Source of the DNA: Allobosea sp. BK604
Lineage (GTDB): Bacteria > Pseudomonadota > Alphaproteobacteria > Rhizobiales > Beijerinckiaceae
Direction of reading: 5' to 3'
DNA length: 64,000 bases
NCBI RefSeq assembly: GCF_004341515.1
Contig: NZ_SLZF01000005.1
Coordinates: 186,001-250,000, forward strand
Shown: in pieces, positions 1 to 8,534 of the stretch
Layout: every line of letters starts with the position of its first letter
How positions within the stretch are numbered: the first letter of the stretch is position 1
Made by a program: the position numbers and the translations under genes
The notes under the pieces: model-generated
What the model was told of the DNA's origin: nothing
The model's database searches: none
Seen by the model: only the letters and a program-made list of their open reading frames with translations

Positions 1-208
1 GATGGTGAAGCTCAAGGCCGGTCATTCTCGGCATCTGCACGTCGACGATCAGGCAGGATGGGAGCTCCGTGGCCAGGGCGGCCAGGAAGTCGCGCGCCGA
101 GCTGAAGGTCCTGGCCTCGAACGCGCGAATGCGCAGCGCCCGGCTCAGCGATTTCAGCACGGACGGATCGTCGTCCACGATAGCGATCCATGAGGAACCG
201 TGGGCCAT
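1..208 (-). CDS. Response regulator receiver-domain protein (3' part outside window)
   Basis: The first 69 codons of a two-component response regulator are visible, running off the left edge. From ATG at 208 the product begins MAHGSSWIAIVDDDPSVLKS, with the paired acidic residues of a CheY-like receiver domain, followed by LIVDVQMPRMTGLELHH, where the first Asp is the expected phospho-acceptor. FixJ/NarL-type regulators have this spacing, but the output domain is not in the window. It lies just downstream of a kinase and a second regulator on the same strand, so it is probably the last member of that signalling group. The start was chosen because it gives a complete beta-1 strand. Confidence 0.8.
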   Translation of the reverse strand, partial: MAHGSSWIAIVDDDPSVLKSLSRALRIRAFEARTFSSARDFLAALATELPSCLIVDVQMPRMTGLELHH

Positions 209-301
209 GGCCAACCCTGTGGCTGTTCCCATCGGTTGTCGAGCTGACCGTTGGACTAGGGTCTGTCCTCATAGGGGAGGACAGCCCCCAGGGGCCGACG
301 C

Positions 302-907
302 TCATTTGGAAATGCCGGCCTTCTCGGCCAGCCGCACGAGGTCGGCGACCATGCGGACGCCGAGCTTCTTCATGATCGAGCCGCGGTGAAACTTGATGGT
401 CTTCTCGACAGTGCCGAGCTCATAGGCGATCTGCTTGTTCAGCCGTCCCGCGACGACATGGGTGAGGACCTCGCGCTCGCGCGGCGTCAGCTTCGCAATC
501 CTGCTTTCGGCCAGGTCGAGCTCGGCCTGGGCTTGCCGGGCCCGTGAATCCACGTCCTGCGCACGCTCGATCGCGGCCATGAGATCATCGACACTGACCG
601 GCTTGGTCAGGAAATCGACGGCGCCCGCCTTCATCGCGCGCACGGTCATCGGGATATCGCCATTCCCGGTGAGGAATATGATCGGACGGGCGATACCCCT
701 GGCCGTCAGCGCCTGCTGAAGCTCGAGCCCGTCGAGATCGGGCATGGCGACGTCGAGGATGGCGCAGCCGGGGACGGCGGCATCGTGATCGTCGAGAAAT
801 GCCCTGGCGCAGGTATAGGGTGCCGCGCTGTATCCCCGGACCTGGACGAGGCGCGACAGCGCCTTGATCACACCGGCATCGTCATCGACAAGAAAGACCG
901 TGAACAT
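302..907 (-). CDS. FixJ-family two-component response regulator
   Basis: A 201-residue regulator. The receiver domain (about 1-120) has acidic pocket residues in FLVDDDAGV, phospho-acceptor Asp52 in CAILDVAMPDLDG and the conserved Lys in DFLTKPV. After a short alpha-helical linker comes a LuxR-type helix-turn-helix (about 135-200; LTPREREVLTHVVAGRLNKQ, TVEKTIKFHR). This layout is that of FixJ-like transcription activators. It lies directly downstream of the histidine kinase, whose stop codon is at 914-916, so the two are almost certainly cotranscribed cognate partners. GTG at 913 is an alternative start, two residues longer. The regulated genes cannot be told from the sequence. Confidence 0.9.
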   Translation of the reverse strand: MFTVFLVDDDAGVIKALSRLVQVRGYSAAPYTCARAFLDDHDAAVPGCAILDVAMPDLDGLELQQALTARGIARPIIFLTGNGDIPMTVRAMKAGAVDFLTKPVSVDDLMAAIERAQDVDSRARQAQAELDLAESRIAKLTPREREVLTHVVAGRLNKQIAYELGTVEKTIKFHRGSIMKKLGVRMVADLVRLAEKAGISK

Positions 908-913
908 CGGCAC

Positions 914-3196
914 TCACTCGGCTGCTATCAGCGCTTTTCGCGCGGGCAGGACAAGTCTCGCCACCGCCCCGCCTGCTTCATCATTCGAAAGCACCATCTC
1001 GCCGCCATGGGCCTCGACGATCGTCGAGCAGATGGCGAGCCCCAGGCCCAGGCCGTTCGGCTTGGTCGTGTAGAAGGGTTCGAAAATCCGGCTCTCCACG
1101 TCCGGCTGGATGCCGGAGCCATTATCCTTCACACGGATCTCGACCCTGCCCCCCGCTGCCATGAGCGTCGATACGGCGATATGCCGGCCGGCGCTCATCG
1201 GGGTGGACGCCATCGCGTCCATGGCGTTCATCAGCAGGTTGAGCAGAACCTGCTGCAATTGAACGGCGTCCGCCATCGTGGCGGGCAATCCGGCTCCCAG
1301 CACGAGATCGACGCTGATCTTGCGGCCGATCAGTTCATGGTTGAGCAAGGCCAGCGTCGAGGTGACGAGCTCGTTGATGTCGATGGCGACCGGCGTGGTC
1401 TCGCCCTTCCTGAGCAGGTTGCGCAGGCGCTGGATCACTGCGCTGGCCCGGCGGTTGTCGTCCACGATATCCTGCAGGACATCGCGGAGCTCGGCGAGGT
1501 CCGGCGCGCTGACCGCAAGCAGGCACAGGCCGGTTTCCGCATTCGACTGGATTGCCGTCAGCGGCTGGTTGATCTCATGGGCGATAGCGCCCGAAAGCTC
1601 GCCGAGCACGGAGACCCGCATGAGATGCGCGACCTCCTGGCGCTGCAGCGCAGTCTCCATTTCGGCGGTCTTCTGCTCGGTGATGTCGATGAAGATGCCG
1701 CTGAGCTGTTTCGGAGCGCCTTTCTCGTCCGCGTGCGCGTGAGCCCGGATGCGGATCCAGCGCGGCTCGCCCTCGCGCGCGACACGAACATCCGCGACGG
1801 CCGACCGGTCGGCGCCGGCCGCCCGGCTGAGCGAGGCCAAGGCCGGCCCGCGATCCTCGGGATGGATCGCGGCCAGGAGCGCATCACGGGTGAGCGGAAC
1901 ATCATCGGCGAGCCCGAAGAGAGCCCGGGAATGCCCGGTCGCCCAGAGCTCGTTGGTCTTGCGATCGAACTGCCAGAGCCCGAGATTGACGGAGGCGGCC
2001 GTGACGGTCATGCGCTCCTCGCTCTCCTTGAGCAGGGTCTCGGCGCGTTGCCGGCGGCGCCTCTGGATCAGCAGGGCGCCGGCAACGGTCATCTGCAACG
2101 CGGAGACGCCGAAGGCCGCGAGCACGAGGTCACGGTGCTGATCCCAGATGCTCTGATGCTTGAACAGGATGGCGGTATCGGCCGGGAGATCGCGCTCGCG
2201 CAGGTTCCAGCGCGCCATCGCCCTGGAATCAACCCGGTAGGCCTGCCCGGGATTGACCCGTGGCGGCAGCGTCGCCGGATCCTTGCCGCCGATGATCTCG
2301 AGGGCGAGGTCGGCCGCGGCGACGCCGACGGATTCGAAGGTCTCGATGAAGCCGCCGACGGTGCCATGGCCGAGATAGGTGTCATAGGGCGAATAGACCG
2401 GAGCCGGCGAGAGCGCAGAGAGCGCAGCGGCCACTTCCGCCGGAACGAAGGTCTTGCCGGTTGCGTCGGCGAAGACCGTCAGCACGATCACGATCGCGTC
2501 GCGCGGAACCTGCGCCAAGGCGGCGACAAGCGCGTCATAGGACAGGTCGAACAGATAGGTCGGCTCGAATTTTCCGTTCCGGCCGGCCATGGTCTTGCGC
2601 GCCTCTGCCTGCCAGCGGCGGTCGACGACGCCGCTGCCCGCTATCACCACGACCTGGCGCGCCTTGGGCTGGAGCGCCTCTGCCAGGGCCAGCGTCTTGT
2701 CGAGATTGAACTCGGTGACGATTCCGGTGACGTCGGCGGGGGCGTTCGAGGCCGAATAGGTCGCTGGCGAGATGCTGGTGAAGACGACCGGGGCCGCGGG
2801 CGCGATCGCAGGGCGATGCTTGACGATGAACGGCAGGGCCAGGCTACCCAATGTCATCACGACATCGGGGGGCGAACGGGCATATTTCTCGCGCAGGAAG
2901 GAGGCCACGCGCTCTTCATGCCCGGCATCCGACGGGCGCGCGAGATCGAGGAACTCGGCGTCGATCTCGATCTTGCGGGGGGCTCGTTCGAGCAGCCGCT
3001 TGCGCGCGGCTTCGCTGATCGCGCTCGTGGCGGGGAAGGTATAGTTGAACGCGTGCAGGAACAGGATCCGCGATGGGCTCTGCTGCGACCGGGCCGGCCC
3101 AGCCAATCCGAGCACCAGCAGGGCCAGGCCGCCCGCCGCAAGGAGAGACGCGATAGTCCAGGCTCGAGGCTGCAGCCGAACTTCCATCTTTCCCAT
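914..3196 (-). CDS. Sensor histidine kinase with ABC-substrate-binding-like periplasmic domain and PAS domain
   Basis: A 760-residue membrane sensor kinase. After an N-terminal signal/anchor (about 12-37) there is a roughly 310-residue periplasmic region that reads like an ABC-transporter substrate-binding protein (SRILFLHAFNY, PPDVVMTLGSLALPF, YSPYDTYLGHGTVGG). A transmembrane helix follows (about 357-377), then a PAS fold (about 390-510, ending IFIDITEQ), a HisKA dimerisation helix with His540 in AIAHEINQPL, and a HATPase domain (NLLMNAMDAM, DNGSGI, GLGLGLAI). HEINQP is typical of FixL/DctB-type kinases of Alphaproteobacteria. It probably senses a small periplasmic solute and phosphorylates the regulator encoded immediately downstream. 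ATG at 3187, preceded by GGGAAAG, is an equally good start. Confidence 0.9.
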   Translation of the reverse strand: MGKMEVRLQPRAWTIASLLAAGGLALLVLGLAGPARSQQSPSRILFLHAFNYTFPATSAISEAARKRLLERAPRKIEIDAEFLDLARPSDAGHEERVASFLREKYARSPPDVVMTLGSLALPFIVKHRPAIAPAAPVVFTSISPATYSASNAPADVTGIVTEFNLDKTLALAEALQPKARQVVVIAGSGVVDRRWQAEARKTMAGRNGKFEPTYLFDLSYDALVAALAQVPRDAIVIVLTVFADATGKTFVPAEVAAALSALSPAPVYSPYDTYLGHGTVGGFIETFESVGVAAADLALEIIGGKDPATLPPRVNPGQAYRVDSRAMARWNLRERDLPADTAILFKHQSIWDQHRDLVLAAFGVSALQMTVAGALLIQRRRRQRAETLLKESEERMTVTAASVNLGLWQFDRKTNELWATGHSRALFGLADDVPLTRDALLAAIHPEDRGPALASLSRAAGADRSAVADVRVAREGEPRWIRIRAHAHADEKGAPKQLSGIFIDITEQKTAEMETALQRQEVAHLMRVSVLGELSGAIAHEINQPLTAIQSNAETGLCLLAVSAPDLAELRDVLQDIVDDNRRASAVIQRLRNLLRKGETTPVAIDINELVTSTLALLNHELIGRKISVDLVLGAGLPATMADAVQLQQVLLNLLMNAMDAMASTPMSAGRHIAVSTLMAAGGRVEIRVKDNGSGIQPDVESRIFEPFYTTKPNGLGLGLAICSTIVEAHGGEMVLSNDEAGGAVARLVLPARKALIAAE

Positions 3197-3539
3197 CGCA
3201 GCGCCATGTGGAAGGTTTCGAAGCCCAAAGCAGCGCCATTATTCAGCGCTGCTTTCATCTTGTCGAGTTGCTTTCGAATAGCGCTCGGATTCAATCGACC
3301 CCGCTCTTCCTTGCTAGCCGGCGCAGATCAGCCGTCGCGTGCGAACCGTCATTCGCATCGACCCGGACAGCCCGGGGCCGCGATGACGGGCCGATACTGG
3401 GCCATGGTCCAGTAGAGAGCCGCCCGCTTTACCGGTAGAGCCTGACTGATCGCTCTCGCACATCGTCGTCAGGCGCCACGGATGCCGTGCGCGTCGACGG
3501 GAGAGACATGGCCAAATCGAGCGCAGAGGGAAGCCCGAC
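3197..3539. other. Intergenic region between divergent kinase and sulfatase genes
   Basis: A gene-free stretch of 343 bases separates the minus-strand kinase from the plus-strand sulfatase, so promoters for both should lie here. The only clear structure is the inverted repeat at 3227-3255, listed separately. Open frames crossing it are antisense shadows with no coding character. Confidence 0.6.
3227..3255. promoter_or_regulatory. Perfect 10-bp inverted repeat upstream of the kinase operon
   Basis: AAAGCAGCGC at 3227-3236 and GCGCTGCTTT at 3246-3255 are perfect complements around a 9-base spacer. The repeat sits about 30 bases upstream of the kinase start, where an operator is expected. It could also form an RNA hairpin, but the T-run after it is short. 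Confidence 0.5.
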
Positions 3540-5174
3540 ATGAAGATCTGTCGACGCAACTGGCTCGGTCTGTCTGCCGGTATCGCCCTGATCACGGGTT
3601 TGAGCCTGCCGGCGCTGGCGCAGCAGCCACAGCCCCAGCCGCAGCAGCAACGGCCGAACATCGTCGTCGTCATGGGAGACGATATCGGCATCTGGAATAT
3701 CGGCGCCTACCATCGCGGCATGATGGCGGGGCGCACGCCCAATCTCGACAAGCTCGCCGCCGAAGGCATGCTCTTCACCGATTACTATGCCGAGGCGAGC
3801 TGCACGGCTGGCCGCGCCAATTTCATCACCGGCGAGCTGCCGATCCGCACGGGCATGACGACGGTCGGCCAGGCGGGCGCGCCCACCGGCCTGCCGGCCC
3901 AGGCGGTCACGATCGCGACCGCGCTCAAGGGCATGGGCTACGCTACCGGCCAGTTCGGCAAGAACCATCTCGGCGACAGGAACGAGTTCCTGCCGACCGT
4001 GCATGGCTTCGACGAGTTCTTCGGCTATCTCTACCATCTCGACGCGATGGAAGACCCCTGCCATCCCAATTACCCGCAGGATCTGCGGGCGCAGGTCGGA
4101 CCGCGCAACATGCTCCACTCCTTTGCGTCGGTAACCGACGATGCGACGGTCGATCCGCGCTGGGGCAAGGTCGGCAAGCAGACGATCGCGGATGCCGGCG
4201 AGCTCTGCCCGAAGCGCATGGAGACCGTGGACGACGAGATCCGCGACCTGTCCTTCAAGTTCCTGGACAAGGCCAAGGCGGACAACAAGCCGTTCTTCCT
4301 CTGGCTCAATCCGACCCGGATGCACATCGTCACGCATCTCTCGCCGAAATATGAGGCGATGCGCAATTCCAGGAACGGCTGGTCCATCCACGAAGCCGGC
4401 ATGGCGCAGCTCGATGACGATGTCGGCCTGCTGATGCAGAAGCTGAAGGATATGGGCGTCGACGACAACACCATCGTCGTCTTCACCACCGACAATGGCA
4501 CCGAGGTCTTCACCTGGCCCGATGGCGGACAGACCCCCTTCGCGCAGAGCAAGGGCACGATCATGGAAGGCGGCTTCCGCGCGCCGGCGATGATCCGCTG
4601 GCCCGGCCGGGTGCCGGCCGGCAAGATCGAGAACGGCGTCATCTCAGGGCTCGACTGGTTCCCGACATTCCTGGCCGCCGCCGGCAATCCGAACATCACC
4701 GAGGAGCTGAAGAACGGCAAGCAGATCGGCGACCGCACCTACAAGGTCTATCTCGACGGCTACAACCAGATGGACATGATCACCGGCAAGGGTCCGTCGA
4801 ACCGGAACGAGATCTGGTATTTCGGCGAGAGCGAGCTCGGAGCCGTGCGTATCGGCGACTACAAATACCGCTTCATCGACCAGCCCGGCGGCTGGCTCGG
4901 CGACAAGACCAAGGTGGACGTGCCCTACCTGACCAATCTTCGCCTCGACCCGTTCGAGCGCACGGGCTGGCCGGAGAACGGGACCAAGTCCGGGTCGCAG
5001 GAATACTTCCAGTGGTTCAAATATGAATTCTGGCGCTTCGTCTTCGTCCAGAGCGAAGTCGAGAAGCTGGCAATGACCGCGATCCAGTTCCCGCCGATGC
5101 AGCGGGGCGCGAGCTTCAACCTCGATGCCGTCAAGGCAAAGATCGAGGCGGCCAGAGCGGCGATGGCCAAATAG
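3540..5174 (+). CDS. Periplasmic sulfatase (arylsulfatase family)
   Basis: A 544-residue type I sulfatase with an N-terminal signal peptide (about 1-27, ending LPALAQQ). The alkaline-phosphatase-like fold starts at PNIVVVMGDDIG, whose Asp residues bind calcium. The sulfatase signature CTAGRANFITG has the Cys that formylglycine-generating enzyme or an anaerobic maturase would convert to formylglycine; the C-x-A-x-R form is accepted. FTTDNGTEVFTWPDGG supplies the second metal-ligand block, and KGTIMEGGFRAPAMIRWPG is the typical sulfatase C-terminal-half motif. The substrate is unknown; choline, aryl or carbohydrate sulfates are all possible. It opens a run of six plus-strand genes for exported proteins, and sulfur scavenging or envelope modification are both plausible roles. 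No maturase gene is in the window. Confidence 0.92.
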   Translation: MKICRRNWLGLSAGIALITGLSLPALAQQPQPQPQQQRPNIVVVMGDDIGIWNIGAYHRGMMAGRTPNLDKLAAEGMLFTDYYAEASCTAGRANFITGELPIRTGMTTVGQAGAPTGLPAQAVTIATALKGMGYATGQFGKNHLGDRNEFLPTVHGFDEFFGYLYHLDAMEDPCHPNYPQDLRAQVGPRNMLHSFASVTDDATVDPRWGKVGKQTIADAGELCPKRMETVDDEIRDLSFKFLDKAKADNKPFFLWLNPTRMHIVTHLSPKYEAMRNSRNGWSIHEAGMAQLDDDVGLLMQKLKDMGVDDNTIVVFTTDNGTEVFTWPDGGQTPFAQSKGTIMEGGFRAPAMIRWPGRVPAGKIENGVISGLDWFPTFLAAAGNPNITEELKNGKQIGDRTYKVYLDGYNQMDMITGKGPSNRNEIWYFGESELGAVRIGDYKYRFIDQPGGWLGDKTKVDVPYLTNLRLDPFERTGWPENGTKSGSQEYFQWFKYEFWRFVFVQSEVEKLAMTAIQFPPMQRGASFNLDAVKAKIEAARAAMAK

Positions 5175-5297
5175 GCGGCCATGTTCGAGATGGAGTGGCG
5201 GGCGCCGAGTCGTCCGCCGCCCCAGGACGCCAGGACGTCCCGGCGCAGGCGCTGAAGGCCCCCTGGCATTTTCCAGCCTGAATCAAGGGAGGCGGTC

Positions 5298-5525
5298 ATG
5301 AAGGCATATTTCGTCGTCGGCTGCGTGCTCGCTATCGGACTGGCCCTGCCAGCCTGCCAGACGCCGCAATCAAGGCAGGCCGAACTCGCCCAGATCTGCG
5401 CCAATCCCGTCAATCGGCAGCCTGGCAATCTCTACTTCAGCGAATGCCAGTCGCTCTATCCCTCGTCGAACCGGCAATTGAGGCGGGACTTCCAGCTCAA
5501 TGCGCCGACCGGCGGCGACGATTGA
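5298..5525 (+). CDS. Small lipoprotein, function unknown
   Basis: A 75-residue protein with a lipoprotein signal peptide: a Lys-containing start, a hydrophobic core (VVGCVLAIGLALPAC) and lipobox LPAC with Cys21 as the lipidation site. The mature part is short, polar and has two further Cys residues (QICANP, FSECQSLYP) that could form a disulfide. It is preceded by a good ribosome site (GGGAGGCGGTC before ATG). It lies between the sulfatase and another small lipoprotein, all in the same direction. I do not recognise the family. Confidence 0.75.
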   Translation: MKAYFVVGCVLAIGLALPACQTPQSRQAELAQICANPVNRQPGNLYFSECQSLYPSSNRQLRRDFQLNAPTGGDD

Positions 5526-5538
5526 GGCCAGCCAAGCC

Positions 5539-5592
5539 TTTGTTTCATCGCATTTTCCTCATGCGAACCGGTGCCCGCGAAAATGCTCCGGA
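5539..5592 (+). repeat. Dispersed palindromic repeat, family 1 (copy A)
   Basis: The segment contains GCATTTTCCTCATGCGAACC followed by GGT, CCCGCGAAAATGCTCC. The same core (GCATTTTCTTCACGCGAACC, GGT, ...CGAAAATGCTC) recurs at 20093-20194, 29176-29250 (inverted), 47305-47398 and 63828-63888. It lies in the gap between two lipoprotein genes. Confidence 0.75.
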
Positions 5593-5640
5593 CGCGACCA
5601 TCCGCGCCGCGTGCGCGCAACCTAACTGTGGAGGCGATTC

Positions 5641-6024
5641 ATGACCAGGCATGCCGTCATCGGGCTTGCTGTCGCGATCGGGCTGGTCCTGGCCGGATGC
5701 CAGACCGCATCGGTCGAGCAGAAGGAAAACCTGCTCTCGGCAGCCGGGTTCGTCCCGCAGCCCGCCAACACGCCGGAGCGAATCGCCGCGATGAAAAAGC
5801 TGCCGCCGAACAAGTTCGTTCAGCAGGCGCAGAACTCGCAGATCGTCTATCTCTATGCCGATCCGATCGTCTGCCAGTGCGTCTATTTCGGCAACCAGGC
5901 GGCCTATGCCCAGTACCGCCAGATGGTGTTCCAGAAGAACCTCGCCGACGAGCGGCAGATGACGGCGATGATGGCCCAGAATTCATTCGAATTCGGGCCT
6001 TGGAACGCGCCCTTCATGTATTGA
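5641..6024 (+). CDS. Lipoprotein, function unknown
   Basis: A 127-residue protein with a clear lipoprotein signal (VIGLAVAIGLVLAGC; LAGC lipobox, Cys20 lipidated). The mature domain is mostly polar, with KLPPNKFVQQAQNSQIVYLY, a Cys-x-Cys motif (VCQCVYFGNQAAY) and a Met/Gln-rich C-terminus. The CQCVYFG block resembles short uncharacterised alphaproteobacterial envelope lipoproteins, but I cannot name a family. It follows another small lipoprotein and precedes an HdeA/HdeB-like gene 30 bases downstream, so they are probably coexpressed. Confidence 0.8.
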   Translation: MTRHAVIGLAVAIGLVLAGCQTASVEQKENLLSAAGFVPQPANTPERIAAMKKLPPNKFVQQAQNSQIVYLYADPIVCQCVYFGNQAAYAQYRQMVFQKNLADERQMTAMMAQNSFEFGPWNAPFMY

Positions 6025-6054
6025 ACGACATCCCGACCGAGGAGGAATATTGCA

Positions 6055-6414
6055 ATGTCGAGGACACTTGCTGCGGTGAGCGCCGCGTTGATCCTTGCCG
6101 GCTCCGGCATGATGGCGAAGGCCCAGGTGCCGCTCACGAGCTATGTCGACGCCAAGGGCTTCATCGACGTCCAGGCCTTGACCTGCGCCCAGTTGGCCGG
6201 CACCTTCCAGGAAGACGCCGACGCCCTCTCTGCCTGGTATAGTGGTTGGTATAACGGCCTTGCCAAGAAACATTTCATCGATCTGAAGCGCGGCAAGGTC
6301 GTGGAGCATGAGGTCATCATGTACTGCAAGGCCAACCCCGAGAAGAAGATCATCGAAGCGCTCGCCGTCATCTTCAAGGACGAGCGCATCAAGGATGGCG
6401 TCCAGATGAAGTGA
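6055..6414 (+). CDS. HdeA/HdeB-family periplasmic protein
   Basis: A 119-residue secreted protein with a signal peptide ending near MMAKAQ. The mature part has the HdeA/HdeB pattern: a short N-terminal segment, DVQALTCAQLAGTF, then GWYNGLAKK, and a second Cys in VIMYCKANPEKKIIEALAVI. The two Cys would form the conserved disulfide. In enteric bacteria HdeA and HdeB are acid-activated periplasmic chaperones; rhizobial homologues are common but their roles are less clear. GGAGGAATATTGCA provides an RBS before ATG. It sits between a lipoprotein and an outer-membrane barrel gene, consistent with an envelope-stress or envelope-maintenance group. Confidence 0.8.
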   Translation: MSRTLAAVSAALILAGSGMMAKAQVPLTSYVDAKGFIDVQALTCAQLAGTFQEDADALSAWYSGWYNGLAKKHFIDLKRGKVVEHEVIMYCKANPEKKIIEALAVIFKDERIKDGVQMK

Positions 6415-6482
6415 GGGGCGGCTTGGTTTCGGCGGCGCGGGGAATTCCGCTCCCGCGCCATCGCGTAGCTGCTGGAGGAAGA

Positions 6483-7364
6483 ATGCGAGCGAAGATCGGC
6501 AAGCCTTGTCGAAACCAGTTGCCTCGTCGAACCTGGTTGTCTCGCCGAACCTGGCTGTCCTGCCTGGTCGCACCGCTCGCGCTTGCGGCGACGGCGGCCG
6601 CCGGCGCGGATCTGCCGCCTGTGCCGGTCATGGTGCAGCAGCCGCTGCCATCGGCGTGGCAGTTCCAGCTCACCGGCTATGGCTGGGCCACGGCGATCAA
6701 TGGTCAGGTCGGGGTGCGCAACCTGCCGCCGGTCAATGTCAACGTCACCTTCGCCGACATCCTGCAGAACCTCAACGGCGCCGTGATGGGCTCGTTCCTC
6801 GCCAAGAAGGACGACTGGCTGATCCTGACCGATCTGGTCTGGGCTGCCCTCTCCGACGATGCCACCGTCCGGCTCCCCGGCACGCGCCACCCGACCCTCG
6901 CCGCGATCTCGCCGGGGACGAAGGTCGACTTCAAGCTGCGGCAGTTGATCGGCTCGGCGCTCGTCGGCTATCGCCTGCCCTTCGGCACTCCCGACCTCGA
7001 CATCTACGCCACGGCCGGGGTGCGCTATCAGCGCCTGACAGCCGAGCTCGATGTTTTCCCGGGGCTGATCCCGGTCGGCCTTAGCCGGCGAAGCATAGAG
7101 CAATGGGTCGACCCGACGGTCGGGGTTTCCATGACATGGCGGATCAACGATCGCTGGTTCGTCAATGCCCTCGCCGATGTCGGCGGCTTCGGCGTCGGGT
7201 CGCGCTTCACCACCCAGGGTTTCGCCTCGGTCGGCTATCGCTGGAGCGAGTCGCTCTCCACCGCCCTCGGCTACCGGGCGATCTATACCGACTACCGCAA
7301 TGACGGCTTCACCTATCGCGCCACCGAGCACGGCGTGTTCTCGAGCATCGCCTATCATTTCTGA
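6483..7364 (+). CDS. Outer-membrane beta-barrel protein
   Basis: A 293-residue outer-membrane protein. The ATG at 6483 was chosen because GGAGGAAG precedes it and a signal peptide follows (LSCLVAPLALAATAAAGA); the frame is open further upstream but lacks a site. The mature protein alternates aromatic and polar residues as in transmembrane strands (WQFQLTGYGWATAING, LIGSALVGYRLPFG, FASVGYRWSESLSTALGYR) and ends in SIAYHF, with the C-terminal Phe used by the BAM insertion machinery. The basic N-terminus contains a small tandem duplication (RRTWLS twice). It is similar in style to rhizobial 30-kDa surface proteins. A transport substrate cannot be inferred. Confidence 0.82.
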   Translation: MRAKIGKPCRNQLPRRTWLSRRTWLSCLVAPLALAATAAAGADLPPVPVMVQQPLPSAWQFQLTGYGWATAINGQVGVRNLPPVNVNVTFADILQNLNGAVMGSFLAKKDDWLILTDLVWAALSDDATVRLPGTRHPTLAAISPGTKVDFKLRQLIGSALVGYRLPFGTPDLDIYATAGVRYQRLTAELDVFPGLIPVGLSRRSIEQWVDPTVGVSMTWRINDRWFVNALADVGGFGVGSRFTTQGFASVGYRWSESLSTALGYRAIYTDYRNDGFTYRATEHGVFSSIAYHF

Positions 7365-7418
7365 GTCGCCGCAAGGCGGAGCGCAGGCGAAGGGCTCGAC
7401 CACGCGATGGAGGTTGAG

Positions 7419-8456
7419 ATGAACCAGGCCCTCGCTCTCGCCGGAACGACTATCAGCCGCCGTGTCCTGCTCTCGGCGCTGGCCGGGCTGCCCGTCCTGA
7501 TCGGGCAGGCCCGGTCCGGCCTGGCGCAGGCCCAGGGCGATCAGCTGCCATCCTGGAACGATGGCCAGACCAAGCGGTCGATCGTCGAATTCGTCACCCG
7601 CGTCACCACCCAGGGCGGGCCGGATTATGTCGCGCCGGCGGAGCGCGTCGCCGCGTTCGACAATGACGGGACGCTCTGGGTCGAGCAGCCGATGTATGTC
7701 CAGCTCGCCTTCGTGCTCGACCGCGTCAAGGCGCTCGCCCCGGCCAATCCCGGCTGGACGACACAGCAGCCGTTCAAGGCCGTGCTCGACGGCGACCTGC
7801 GTGCGCTGGCTGAATCCGGCGAGAAGGGGCTGATGCAGCTGGTCGCGGTCACCCATGCCGGGATGACCTCTGAGGAGTTCGCGACGATCGCCACCGACTG
7901 GCTGGCGAGCGCGCGCCATCCCCGCTTCAAGCGCCCCTATACCGAGCTGGTCTACCAGCCGATGCTGGAGCTGCTCGCCTATCTCAGGGCCAATGGCTTC
8001 AAGACCTTCATCGTCTCCGGCGGAGGCGTCGAGTTCATGCGCCCCTGGACGGACCGGGTCTACGGCATCCCGCCCGAGCAGGTCGTCGGCTCCTCGATCA
8101 AGACACAGTACGAGATGCGCAGGGGCCTGCCGATCATCTTCCGCCTGCCGGAGATCAACTTCATCGACGACGGCGCCGGCAAGCCCGTCGGCATCAACCA
8201 GCAGATCGGCCGCCGGCCGATCGCCGCTTTCGGCAACTCGGACGGCGATCTGGAAATGCTGCAATGGACGACCATGTCCGGCGGCGTGCGCTTCGGCCTG
8301 ATCGTCCACCATACCGATGGCGAGCGCGAATATGCCTATGACCGCCAGTCCCATTTCGGCAAGCTCGACAAGGCGCTCGATGCGGCGGCCGTCGACCGAT
8401 GGACCGTCGTCGACATGAAGCGCGACTGGAAGAAGATCTTCGCCTTCGAGGGGTGA
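7419..8456 (+). CDS. Tat-exported HAD-family hydrolase
   Basis: A 345-residue protein from ATG 7419, which has GGAGG five bases upstream; ATG at 7407 overlaps that site and is less likely. The N-terminus has a twin-arginine signal (TTISRRVLLSALAGLPVLIG), implying export of a folded enzyme. The HAD phosphatase motifs are present: motif I AAFDNDGTLWVEQP (nucleophile Asp and general acid Asp), motif II FIVSGGGVEFM and motif IV AFGNSDGDLEML. It resembles the phosphoserine-phosphatase-like branch. The substrate is unknown; a periplasmic phosphomonoester is likely. It closes the six-gene exported set and is followed by a strong bidirectional hairpin. Confidence 0.85.
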   Translation: MNQALALAGTTISRRVLLSALAGLPVLIGQARSGLAQAQGDQLPSWNDGQTKRSIVEFVTRVTTQGGPDYVAPAERVAAFDNDGTLWVEQPMYVQLAFVLDRVKALAPANPGWTTQQPFKAVLDGDLRALAESGEKGLMQLVAVTHAGMTSEEFATIATDWLASARHPRFKRPYTELVYQPMLELLAYLRANGFKTFIVSGGGVEFMRPWTDRVYGIPPEQVVGSSIKTQYEMRRGLPIIFRLPEINFIDDGAGKPVGINQQIGRRPIAAFGNSDGDLEMLQWTTMSGGVRFGLIVHHTDGEREYAYDRQSHFGKLDKALDAAAVDRWTVVDMKRDWKKIFAFEG

Positions 8457-8477
8457 AAGCCTGGCGGGACCATGGCT

Positions 8478-8512
8478 CGACATACTCCGAAGCCCGGCTT
8501 CGGAGTATGTCG
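8478..8512. terminator. Bidirectional hairpin between convergent genes
   Basis: CGACATACTCCGAAGCC and GGCTTCGGAGTATGTCG are perfect complements separated by one C, a long stable stem. It lies between the ends of the convergent HAD hydrolase and threonine aldolase genes, as expected for a shared terminator. It has no long T-run on either strand. Confidence 0.7.
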
Positions 8513-8534
8513 TCTACCTCCGCTCCCGGCGCAG

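Noticed and set aside
785..3415. 876-codon plus-strand open frame
   Set aside because: It is antisense to the sensor kinase, and its translation is rich in Arg, Asp, Gly and His, as GC-rich shadows are. The kinase has all expected domains.
6141..8483. 780-codon minus-strand open frame
   Set aside because: It crosses three well-supported plus-strand genes and their gaps and has a shadow-like composition.
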